In this document: positions 9,522 to 17,547 of the stretch, one piece after another | Layout of the letters: each line of letters starts with the position of its first letter | How positions within the stretch are numbered: position 1 is the stretch's first letter | Assembly (NCBI GenBank): GCA_029260115.1 | Contig: JAJDDW010000017.1 | Span: 1 to 56,846, forward strand | Source: Phycisphaerae bacterium | GTDB taxonomy: Bacteria; Planctomycetota; Phycisphaerae; UBA1845 | Direction of reading: 5' to 3' | Length of the DNA: 56,846 nt | Translations under genes and position numbers: made by a program | Notes under the pieces: generated by a model | What the model was told of the DNA's origin: nothing | What the model saw: only the letters and a program-made list of their open reading frames with translations | Database searches by the model: none

Positions 9522-9949
9522 AGGAAGTCTCTACAGTTTTGGCATGGCTACAAACAACACACCAGCGTCGATATGCAAGGCGGCTTGATCAACAAAGCGG
9601 CGATTACAGCCGCGAAGGTTACCGATGCCAACGGCTTGATACATGTATGCCCGCGAAACGGCGCTGTCTATGCAGACAATGGCTATTGCACAATACGTAT
9701 GGACTAGAACTGGCTAAGCGTGGCTGCCACGATGGCGCTATTCATAAAAACAATATGAAGGATAAAAACCGCGACAAAGACCGCTGGATCAGTCCGATAC
9801 GTTCGCCATTGGTGCGTGTGTTTTCAAAGTGTCGTAAGCGTGTTCGTTATCGCAGCCGGACCAAGAATCAGTTTGCGGCCTTCATGGGAGCGATGAGTCT
9901 TAACTTCAAACGATTGCCGGTACTACGCTGTCAGCCGTTATGGCCATAG
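9522..9949 (+). pseudogene. IS5-like (DDE) transposase remnant, frameshifted
   Basis: Two overlapping frames together give the C-terminal half of an IS4/IS5-type transposase. From about 9534 one frame reads FWHGYKQHTSVDMQGGLINK and then AAITAAKVTDANG, with VYADNGYC; this is the region around the second catalytic aspartate. The neighbouring frame then takes over near 9680-9720 with AIHKNNMKDKNRDKDRW, SPIRSPLVRVF and KNQFAAFMGAMSLNFKRL, the usual C-terminal block. The N-terminal half and recognisable terminal inverted repeats are missing, and a stop lies just upstream at 9516. It is a dead element marking an old insertion downstream of the efflux operon. The flanks 9244-9521 and 9950-10204 hold nothing else I can support. 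Confidence 0.75.
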
Positions 9950-10204
9950 TTGGCCAACAATAATATAAACGGGTTGAATGAGTGTCGAGGCGGTCAAGTA
10001 CGGTAAGCCTCGCTGTTTGATTGAGATAATCTCCGCAAAACCGACTACCAAATCATACATTTTTGATAAGCGAGCACCACGCAAACTTGCCACAAATCCA
10101 CAATCAGCACATCCACAAAGAAAACCCGCCGCGATCCCCGTTACTCAACAGTGCCTACTAATAAACCATGCGAGGCCCAATCAGCACCCGAACCCGTCGG
10201 GCGT

Positions 10205-10903
10205 TTATAATCCCATGTGCGAGCCCATCATGCCCGAACCGGTGCCGTGCCGGTGTCCGGCGGGACCGCCGTTCATCATGTGGAACACCATCGCATCGCT
10301 TACAATGATCAGCTCTTCGGTGTTACCGTCACCATCAAGATCGTCTACGTCTCGGGTTAGCACGATTTCGTAGGTCCCGTTGCATGTGAAGTCCTGCCCT
10401 AGGAAGCCGGGCACGACCATCGTGTTGTCCACGGCTTCACCGTCTTCCAAGTAGCAACCCGGTTCTCCAGGCTCGCCGAACGGCCCCATGCCTACGATCT
10501 CTGAGCAGGGAATTTCGACAGTGACTTCTTCGCCAGCGCCGACCACGACGTCCATTAGTTGCTCTTCAAGACCCAAATGGCTCGCGAAGTAGGACAAATG
10601 GAATGTCCCGGCCTCGACCGATTCGTTGCGCACCAGGATCATCATGTTAGTCGTTTGGGGCGCGAGGTCGTCATCGCCATGAAACCCCATCTGGTCGGGC
10701 ATGTGATCGATGTAACCGTCCAACAGCGAACCGCCGAATCCGTCCGCGCCACCTACTTGCACGGCGACATCTAGGGCCTTAGTGGCCACGCCAGTCACGG
10801 CAGTCGAATCCCCGCCATCGGGAGCGACGATTCCGTTCATACAGCCAGCGCTCAACAATATGGCTACTGTCGTTAATGATAGGTTCCGAAACTGTCCGAA
10901 CAT
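10205..10903 (-). CDS. Predicted lipoprotein of unknown function
   Basis: 232 aa from ATG 10903, which has AAGGAGA at a good distance upstream (an earlier in-frame codon at 10930 lacks this). The leader LSLTTVAILLSAGCMNG is a lipobox-type signal. The mature part is Gly/Asp-rich with beta-strand character. It contains a paired-cysteine region (IPCSEIVGMG, EPGCYLED, DFTCNGTYEIVLTRD) and an Asp repeat DVDDLDGDGNTEE that resembles a calcium-binding loop. The C-terminus is rich in His, Met and Gly (HMMNGGPAGHRHGTGSGMMG), which could bind copper or another metal. It stands alone with about 200 bp to each neighbour. No family is recognised; link to the metal locus is only by proximity. Confidence 0.65.
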   Translation of the reverse strand: MFGQFRNLSLTTVAILLSAGCMNGIVAPDGGDSTAVTGVATKALDVAVQVGGADGFGGSLLDGYIDHMPDQMGFHGDDDLAPQTTNMMILVRNESVEAGTFHLSYFASHLGLEEQLMDVVVGAGEEVTVEIPCSEIVGMGPFGEPGEPGCYLEDGEAVDNTMVVPGFLGQDFTCNGTYEIVLTRDVDDLDGDGNTEELIIVSDAMVFHMMNGGPAGHRHGTGSGMMGSHMGL

Positions 10904-11113
10904 AGTCCATTCTCCTTGTTGAATGGTCATTCACTGTTCCCGCTACATCCACCGCTGCGCGAATCAACCAAAGCGGTTAAACATGGGGGTACCCTGCTCT
11001 GGTCCAAACGGCTCGTCCCACCGTAGGAGCCAGAGTACATCTGTTACATCTTCTCAAAGATGGCCTGCATACCGCGTGCCAACCGGATGTCCGAGCCGGG
11101 ATGTGCTTACGCG

Positions 11114-11497
11114 TCACGGGTCACTCCGCAACTGCGTCTTGGACGTGCCTCGTGCGCCTGTTGTCCGCAAGAAGTCAACCCGCGTTCTGACGAATCTCTC
11201 CCACGAGCCCCGTTCAACATTCCAATTCGTCGGTTCCCCCGGCCATGTCGTATCATGGTCCCCCGTTTTGCAGTCGTAACAACCGTCAATGTAATCGACA
11301 CAGTAGTAATCTTCGTAACCATAACAGTAGTCGTCGTAGTACCAATTAGTGTCATAGTACGAGTAGCCACCGTAGGGCTGATCGTCACCGAGCAGAACCG
11401 CGACACCGCCGCAGCCAGCACTGACGACAGCTAAAACCAGCGTCACACCCAGCACACTCCACGATGCCCTTGCTTGTGACCTCTTATGTGACCTCAA
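11114..11497 (-). CDS. Short Tyr/Asp/Cys-rich predicted lipoprotein
   Basis: 127 aa, unrecognised. A basic start (RSHKRSQARASW) leads into a hydrophobic signal with lipobox VVSAGCGG. The segment after it is strikingly rich in Tyr, Asp and Cys (for example DQPYGGYSYYDTNWYYDDYC and GYEDYYCVDYIDGCYDC), and the C-terminus is ordinary and polar. The likely initiation codon is TTG at 11497; the ribosome site is poor, so the true start is uncertain. The composition suggests a surface or metal-binding lipoprotein, but I assign no function. The 11498-11776 stretch upstream holds no supported feature. Confidence 0.5.
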   Translation of the reverse strand: MRSHKRSQARASWSVLGVTLVLAVVSAGCGGVAVLLGDDQPYGGYSYYDTNWYYDDYCYGYEDYYCVDYIDGCYDCKTGDHDTTWPGEPTNWNVERGSWERFVRTRVDFLRTTGARGTSKTQLRSDP

Positions 11498-11776
11498 CTT
11501 CTTGCTGAGACGGATTGAGTCTCACGCCTCTGTTCAAACTGCCGGATGCCTATCGAATTGGAGCACAAATCAGCGTCGGTTTCCACCGCGGTTGCATCTA
11601 GCGAGGCCGCCGTTCGCATCGAACGACCTGGACGGGACCTACTTTGTCGGTGCGTCACGCCGACGGAAGGATCGAGTATGATAAGGGCCAAATACTTTCG
11701 GCGTTCTGCGTTAAGTATTGGCCTCAGTATTGATCGATTGCCTGGCTCGTCCGGGACGAACCCTGATTCTGTGGTA

Positions 11777-12166
11777 TCATCCGCACCCGCACAGTATAAT
11801 CCCGCAGGAACATATCATGGCTTCATCAACCGTCGGCGGCTCGCCGTCGGTAGCGAATACCATTGAGTACTTCATCTTGTCGCACCGCTTACCCAAGGTC
11901 GAAGCCTCCTCGGCTGGCGATTGTCCAATCGCAATTAGAACGGAAGCTAGTTCGGCGGCTGTTGTGTCTACAATTGCAGCCACTCCGCTTTTGTCGCGAG
12001 TTGCCGTACAAATTAACTCTGGAGGTATGGCTACCGGTTGCGTTTGAAACGTAGGCTCAGCATGGGGTGCCTCGCACTCCACAAAGAGCTCAGAATCATC
12101 CGCGCACGTGCCGAATGATGCATCACCGGAGGTGTGAAAATCGATAGCCTCGCTATCAATCAGCAT
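11777..12166 (-). CDS. Possible small protein of unknown function
   Basis: An open frame of 129 codons from ATG 12166 (MLIDSEAIDFHTSG), preceded by a weak GCAGGTG. The frame remains open upstream to 12364, but that part overlaps the start of the divergent DUF47 gene and is less protein-like. The product is acidic and Ala/Thr/Ser-rich with several cysteines, including a C-terminal CSCGIILCGCG. There is no signal peptide and no recognisable domain. It is divergent from the phosphate genes. It may be a real orphan gene or a chance frame; codon content is reasonable, but nothing else supports it. Confidence 0.35.
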   Translation of the reverse strand: MLIDSEAIDFHTSGDASFGTCADDSELFVECEAPHAEPTFQTQPVAIPPELICTATRDKSGVAAIVDTTAAELASVLIAIGQSPAEEASTLGKRCDKMKYSMVFATDGEPPTVDEAMICSCGIILCGCG

Positions 12167-12307
12167 CTTGATAACACCTGCATGTGTACGGCAATAAATC
12201 CATATCGCCTGATCTGTGAGGTTTAGACGTGGGCTTGCTTGACATTGGTAGTCGCGTATATTGGCGACCAGATAGTTCCGTGGACATCGATATATGGGGA
12301 GCCTGTA

Positions 12308-12979
12308 ATGTCGCTCATACGAGATATGTTTCGCGAATCGCCCTTCGAACCACTGCGATTCCACATGAAGACGGTTATGGAGTGCGTAGCGCTCTTGAAG
12401 CCAATGTTTGAGGCGGTTCGAGACGAAAAATTCGACGAATTACAGAATATTGCCAATAAAGTCTTCAAAGTCGAGCATGAGGCTGACAAAATAAAGGATG
12501 ATATACGCCGGACCATTCCTAAGCGTTTTTTCCTGCCCGTATACCGAGGCGACTTACTTGGTTACATCAAGCTGCAGGACGATATGGCTGACTCAGTAGA
12601 AGATGTCGCTTATCTGCTGACAATCAAGCACATGGTCCTTCCCAAGCCACTCGTCGAAACGGTCTTTAAGTATGTGGCTAAAGTTGAGGACGTTTGCAAG
12701 CAGACTAACGCCGTTGCAGAATACCTACCTACGCTAGTCGATGGAGATATGGTAGGCGGAGAGGCCGAACATGCTATTGGCCTGGTGGATAAAGTGGCTC
12801 ACGCCGAATGGGAAGCTGACCGACTGTCATACGAACTCGCGAGGCAACTTTTCGCACTTGAAGATGAAATGAAAGCGACCGACGTATTGTTGTGGTTTCG
12901 CATCTTTGGCGAACTTGGCCAACTGGCCAACCACGCGGAAAAAACTGGCGATCGTCTACGCCGTATGCTGTCAACCTAA
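12308..12979 (+). CDS. DUF47 / PhoU-like phosphate transport accessory protein
   Basis: 223 aa cytosolic all-helical protein of the DUF47 (TIGR00153) family, which is commonly paired with PiT phosphate permeases and thought to regulate them. The start ATG 12308 (MSLIRDMFRESPFEPL) has GGGGAG a few bases upstream. Family features are visible: an early E-H-E-A-D pattern (KVEHEADKIKDDIRRTIPKR), FFLPVYRGDLLGYIKLQDDMADSVED, and the repeat-like DKVAHAEWEADRL with a C-terminal NHAEKTGDRLRRML. These acidic E/D-x3-D/E helices bind metal in PhoU relatives. The PiT gene follows 135 bp downstream on the same strand, so the pair is probably a low-affinity phosphate uptake unit. Confidence 0.9.
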   Translation: MSLIRDMFRESPFEPLRFHMKTVMECVALLKPMFEAVRDEKFDELQNIANKVFKVEHEADKIKDDIRRTIPKRFFLPVYRGDLLGYIKLQDDMADSVEDVAYLLTIKHMVLPKPLVETVFKYVAKVEDVCKQTNAVAEYLPTLVDGDMVGGEAEHAIGLVDKVAHAEWEADRLSYELARQLFALEDEMKATDVLLWFRIFGELGQLANHAEKTGDRLRRMLST

Positions 12980-13114
12980 TACGCATCAAAAATTGTAGCC
13001 ATCCCCACAGGTAGCCCGGTCTCCAATGATAAGGTACGACGAAAAATTGACTACAGTATCAGCTCCTTATCTCAGCTATCGCGCTGACAATTGGTTTACA
13101 TGGATGACTAAAGT

Positions 13115-14719
13115 ATGACGCTGTTTATGCTTGCCGCCGATACTTCATGGGCCGAGCGCCTGACAACGATGAGCGGCTTTCATCAAGTCTGCTTGTTGTT
13201 AGCCGTCGGGCTACTGCTTTGGGATACAATCGAAGTAGGTAGAAACGACGCGGCAAATCTGGTCAATGCCGTTTTTGGCGCTCGCATTATTTCGCGCAGG
13301 CTCGCGATCTATCTTGCCGGACTTGCGGTCATTTGCGGCGCTACTCTGGGATCGAACGTGGTAGACACGGCCCGCAAGGGGATTTTTGACCCAACCAGTC
13401 TTGGCTCACTTAATGCTGCGCTCTCGGTCTATGTGAGTGTCTACATTGTCGACACTGTTCTTCTATATGGTTTTTCGGCATTCGGCCTACCCGTGAGCAC
13501 GACCGCATGTCTCGTGTTCGAGCTGCTGGGCGCAGCCATCGCTGTCAATATAGACTCGGTCAATTGGAATAAAGCCGGCACTGTGATGCTGGGTATTGTT
13601 TGTTCAATCATCCTGTCGGGATTTATCTCTTTCGCGATCCAGCGAGCGGCTAGGGGAGCGATCCGTACACGCCCAACCCATTTACCCACGTTGCTGCTGC
13701 ATGGCGGCTGGATCGGCGGAGGTATGTGCGCAGGCTTATGCTATTTTTTACTTCTCAAAGGCATGAAAAGCATTACCTGGGTTAAGACTTTCAAGGGTTG
13801 GCTGAAGCAAATCGACGACTATGTGGAAATGGGCGTCGGTAGTGTCATCGTCATATTAATTCTGTGGGGCGTATTTGCGATTTCGATTCATCTTGCGCTA
13901 GTCATATTCCGCAAGCGGGCAGCGAAACTGCTTTTCCCAACACTCGCCGTCGTGGGCATGCTAGCTATGGCGTTTGCATTTGGGCAAAATGACCTAGCCA
14001 ACTGTGCTGCGCCTGGTCTTGCCTCCATCAGCCTGTTGAAAACCCAAAGCTTGGTAGACGGTACGCAGGTTCCCATCGCAACCTGGATGCTATTCTTATG
14101 CGGGCTTTTACTATTTGTGGGCATGACCACAAAAAACGCTGAGCGCGTAACGAAGGCGGCTATTGCGACTGGAAGCATGGGCGATCACGTCGCGCTCTGG
14201 GCACCAAAGTGGTGCGTCAACATAGCGACAAGCCTACTTCGCTTCCGTGGAAAACAGCCAGCACTTTCCCCTAGGGCAGCCATTACGCCAACCGGTAAGA
14301 CGGTACACTATGATTCTCTGCGCGCGTGTGTCATCATGGCTGTATCAGCTAGCGTTATCGCCACCGCTAGTAGCCTTAGCTTGCCCGTTTCCACTACATA
14401 CGTTGCTTTTGCCTCGGTAGTCGCGACAGGCCTAGCCGATCGCATTTTCCAACGCGGCGACGCGGAATTAAAACTAGGGCGCGCGATTTGGGTGGTTACC
14501 AGTTGGGTGCTTTCTGCATTGATCGCTGCGTCGGCGACGTTCTTAGTCGCTACCACAGTAAACCGATTCCACATCTATGGTATAGTTGCAACGCTAATGA
14601 TAAATTTTGGCCTTCGCCGGTTCCTAAAACGCAGCGCAGACATCCAGGAAAGACGCGTTGAAGAAGAAGCGCTTGAGCGAATTCATCCCGAACAGTTTGC
14701 CTTAGAGGACGACGAATAA
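13115..14719 (+). CDS. pit: PiT-family inorganic phosphate transporter
   Basis: 534 aa polytopic inner-membrane phosphate (metal-phosphate) symporter. Both internal-repeat signatures are present. The N-terminal one reads GRNDAANLVNAVFGARIISRR (usual consensus GANDVAN-like; here the second position is Arg). The C-terminal one reads FGQNDLANCAAPGLASI. GLPVSTTACLVFELLGAA and LSLPVSTTYVAFASVVATGL are the paired PVSTT helices of the family. A loop of about 60 residues follows the first half. The C-terminal 30 residues are charged and cytosolic. It follows the DUF47 gene, a classic arrangement. No ribosome site of note precedes ATG 13115. Confidence 0.93.
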   Translation: MTLFMLAADTSWAERLTTMSGFHQVCLLLAVGLLLWDTIEVGRNDAANLVNAVFGARIISRRLAIYLAGLAVICGATLGSNVVDTARKGIFDPTSLGSLNAALSVYVSVYIVDTVLLYGFSAFGLPVSTTACLVFELLGAAIAVNIDSVNWNKAGTVMLGIVCSIILSGFISFAIQRAARGAIRTRPTHLPTLLLHGGWIGGGMCAGLCYFLLLKGMKSITWVKTFKGWLKQIDDYVEMGVGSVIVILILWGVFAISIHLALVIFRKRAAKLLFPTLAVVGMLAMAFAFGQNDLANCAAPGLASISLLKTQSLVDGTQVPIATWMLFLCGLLLFVGMTTKNAERVTKAAIATGSMGDHVALWAPKWCVNIATSLLRFRGKQPALSPRAAITPTGKTVHYDSLRACVIMAVSASVIATASSLSLPVSTTYVAFASVVATGLADRIFQRGDAELKLGRAIWVVTSWVLSALIAASATFLVATTVNRFHIYGIVATLMINFGLRRFLKRSADIQERRVEEEALERIHPEQFALEDDE

Positions 14720-14798
14720 GCGGGTACATGCCGATAGCCAATGGCTCACTCACAAACATAACACCATGCCGGATTCCAAAATAAAGAGGTAGCCGTAA

Positions 14799-15299
14799 AT
14801 GAATGGGCCAACATGCCGTCACCTGCTGGGAACCTGCTTTCTCATTGCATCTACTTGCTCGGCCTTACAATCACCAACTACATCAAACCATACGCATCAA
14901 GCAGCGCCACAACTCGATAACCGAATAACCGCACGAGTACCAAAAGCACTCATGGTCTTGAGGGGCATTAGCTTTCTGGTAGTACCGGTTTCGCTTAGCG
15001 CCGCGGTCGCATCGACACTAGCTTTATACTTCGACAACCGGCGCCCACACCCGACGACCTGCCGCCCTCCGGCGCTTGATAAATGGCAACATTGTTATGT
15101 CGGATGCATGATCGCAACTTGGTGTCCTTCTGGGTCTTTCTCCGCTTCAATACTTGCGCTCTTGAAAGAGGTTCGTGACACCATGGATTACGGAGATTTC
15201 TCTTGGCCTGATGTGTTTGCCACGCTAAGAGGGGCGTGGCTTTGTGCAGAATGCACCTCGTGCGAGACCTGTTGCTGCGACATGCTCACTAATTCTTGA
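14799..15299 (+). CDS. Cys-rich exported/membrane protein with DKWQHCYVGC motif
   Basis: 166 aa. The start ATG 14799 has AAAGAGG about 8 nt upstream. A hydrophobic leader (LLGTCFLIASTCSAL), a second membrane-like stretch (LRGISFLVVPVSLSAAVASTL) and then the motif DKWQHCYVGCMIATWCP are visible. A helix with LALLKEVRDTMDYGDFSWPD and a terminal cysteine cluster (CAECTSCETCCCDM) follow. The W-Q-H-C-x3-C and K-E-x-RD blocks resemble small uncharacterised bacterial envelope proteins that carry a DKWQHC signature, but I cannot name a function. It lies 79 bp after the phosphate transporter and could share its transcript. 15300-15521 shows no feature. Confidence 0.6.
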   Translation: MNGPTCRHLLGTCFLIASTCSALQSPTTSNHTHQAAPQLDNRITARVPKALMVLRGISFLVVPVSLSAAVASTLALYFDNRRPHPTTCRPPALDKWQHCYVGCMIATWCPSGSFSASILALLKEVRDTMDYGDFSWPDVFATLRGAWLCAECTSCETCCCDMLTNS

Positions 15300-15521
15300 A
15301 ATATACAGGAACGCCTTTAAGATACGCATGGGGAAGAAAGTTTGCATTTAGTTTCAATCCACGCCCCTAGTTGGTCGTAATATTATTGACCATGCCCGAA
15401 AAAGGTCGAAGATGATAGTGACAGACGATTACGCATGAATGCGAGGGATTAAGAATCGTCAAATAGAACGATGACCTTCCGGCTTCTTATCAGTCGCATA
15501 GTCAGAATGTAATTGCTTGGT

Positions 15522-17540
15522 ATGCACCGAATATCAACATCCATACTCGTCGTTCTCACCCTCACGACCATAGATTGTGCACTACGCGCACTAGGTGGCG
15601 CATATGCGTCTTGCCAAGTCGCGGCTGAAGTATTCCTAATCGCTTTCATCGCGTCGATAATGATGGGGCTTATCGCTTCGTTATGTAGCCTGTTTGAGCG
15701 AGACACTATACATCAACATGATAAACGCCCCCCCATCGCGCGATGCGCCTTGGCTACCTGCGCCGCGGTTGTCATTCTAGGGCATAGTGATTTTCTTCAT
15801 TCTCTCAATACCATGCGTGGGCTGTTCACCGCATCCCTGGGGCTGGCGGCCATTGGCGCTATTGGCTTAATTCTCGTGCGCGTACTGCGTCGTGCAACCT
15901 GGATAGAAAGCTGCCGCGGATGGACCAGCAGCGCGGTCTTCTCGCTGGCCATGTTTTCGATAATCGTTGCCCTGAAACTCGCCACCGGTTGGCCCATGCT
16001 CGTAGGCATACTAATTGGGATAGCGAGCTTAGCTTCGATTGCGTTTGTCTCAGCAACCGCGCCAAAACGTAAAAACAGTCTTAGTCTGGTTACATACCTC
16101 GCCTGCGCCGCCAGCTTAACATTCATGGCCTACGCCAAAGCGCCTCCATCTAACGACAAAAAGAATGACCTTCCCGACGTGCTCTTGGTCACGATAGATA
16201 CACTTCGAGCCGACCATGTTGGATGTTATGGATACCAATCCGGCTCCACGCCCACCCTCGACGCCATCGCTAGCGAAGGTTTCCTATTTGAAGATGCCGT
16301 GTCTAACGCTGTTGTCACCGGTCCATCGCATATGACAATTTTGTCTGGACTGCTAACTTCGCAACATGGCGCAATGAAAAACGGCACAAAATTTCCTGCG
16401 GGCATGACAAACCTTGCAGATACCTTATCAAATTATGGCTATCGTACCGCAGCATTCGTCAGTGGCTGGACGCTGAACGATGACATGACTGGTCTTGCTT
16501 CACATTTTGACTACTACGACGATGACCTCAGTCGCGTGAGGTGGATTCGCGACGATGCTTTCGATTTGCAACTCATCCGTTTCCTAGCCCAAGTCAGTCA
16601 AGGGCTGGGTAAAGAGTGGCACGGCAACGACCGACCCGCTGCCGCGACGAACGAAAGACTATTCAACTGGCTGAGTCGCAACCACGACACGCCCACTTTC
16701 ACTTGGCTACATTACTTCGACCCACATTTACCTTATGAAGCCCCCGCCCCATTCGATCGTATGCACGCCCCAAACTATAAAGGACCAGCTAACGGCCTAT
16801 GGTACAAGCTTGGCTCCGCCCAGCGGTCAGTCATTGCAAACGATCAAAGCAATATGAATCACATGCTAGCCTTGTACGACGGCGAAATATCTTACGCCGA
16901 CCAACAGCTAGGCCGCGTTCTAGCATTTCTAAAAAAGCGAAAGCTAGACGACAATCTATTACTCGTCGTCACGTCAGATCATGGTGAGAGTATGGGCGAG
17001 CATGACATATTTTTTGGTCGTCAACTCTACGAACCCTCGCTTCGCGTTCCGCTAATGATGAAACTACCGGGTGTCACGCCCCCAGCAAACAGGGTTAGCC
17101 AACAGGTAAGCTTGGTAGACGTCACCCCAACCATTTTAGACGCACTCGGTATCAAAAATATGCCACCGATGACAGGCCGAAGTCTCATGCCGTTGATCCT
17201 AGGCCTAGAGACCGCTACCGACATTCCTGCCTTAGCCACGCGCGTTTCACACGATGGCAAGCCCTACACACAATGGTCCGTAAGACAATCGAAGAAAAAG
17301 CTTATATGGAAATCAAGACGATGGATAAATTTCGTACGTCACCCAGAATCAACATCGCTATTCGATTTACGCGAAGATCCCAAGGAACTCCTCGACCTAG
17401 CCGAAAGCAATGAGGATTTGCTGCACACATTCATGCAAACGCTACAATCTTTTCGTAGCGCTCCCATACAGCAGGGACGACAAAGCAAGCTTAAAGAAGA
17501 CATAGAACGTCTAAAAGCCCTCGGCTATATAGGCGACTAA
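15522..17540 (+). CDS. Membrane-anchored sulfatase-superfamily protein lacking the CxPSR nucleophile
   Basis: 672 aa from ATG 15522. About six N-terminal membrane helices (residues 1-205) precede a periplasmic alkaline-phosphatase/sulfatase-fold domain. This opens with PDVLLVTIDTLRADHVGCYG and contains TWLHYFDPHLPYEAPAPF and TSDHGESMGEHD, so the metal-ligand aspartates and histidine are kept. The catalytic signature reads VVTGPSHMTILSG instead of C/S-x-P-S-R. The formylglycine position is therefore threonine (T266) and the arginine is histidine. It may act as a phosphotransferase or phosphatase with a Thr nucleophile, as EptA/LtaS relatives do, or be an inactive sulfatase; this is inference. 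A C-terminal DLREDPKELLDLAES block is typical of sulfatases. It converges with the next gene, 7 bp away. Confidence 0.85.
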   Translation: MHRISTSILVVLTLTTIDCALRALGGAYASCQVAAEVFLIAFIASIMMGLIASLCSLFERDTIHQHDKRPPIARCALATCAAVVILGHSDFLHSLNTMRGLFTASLGLAAIGAIGLILVRVLRRATWIESCRGWTSSAVFSLAMFSIIVALKLATGWPMLVGILIGIASLASIAFVSATAPKRKNSLSLVTYLACAASLTFMAYAKAPPSNDKKNDLPDVLLVTIDTLRADHVGCYGYQSGSTPTLDAIASEGFLFEDAVSNAVVTGPSHMTILSGLLTSQHGAMKNGTKFPAGMTNLADTLSNYGYRTAAFVSGWTLNDDMTGLASHFDYYDDDLSRVRWIRDDAFDLQLIRFLAQVSQGLGKEWHGNDRPAAATNERLFNWLSRNHDTPTFTWLHYFDPHLPYEAPAPFDRMHAPNYKGPANGLWYKLGSAQRSVIANDQSNMNHMLALYDGEISYADQQLGRVLAFLKKRKLDDNLLLVVTSDHGESMGEHDIFFGRQLYEPSLRVPLMMKLPGVTPPANRVSQQVSLVDVTPTILDALGIKNMPPMTGRSLMPLILGLETATDIPALATRVSHDGKPYTQWSVRQSKKKLIWKSRRWINFVRHPESTSLFDLREDPKELLDLAESNEDLLHTFMQTLQSFRSAPIQQGRQSKLKEDIERLKALGYIGD

Positions 17541-17547
17541 TTAGAAT

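Noticed and set aside
9978..10373. Plus-strand frame of 131 codons
   Set aside because: Its 3-prime half is antisense to the lipoprotein at 10205, and the sequence has no protein-like features.
11546..11866. Plus-strand frame of 106 codons
   Set aside because: No ribosome site, domain or hydrophobic pattern; Arg/Ser-rich like random frames.
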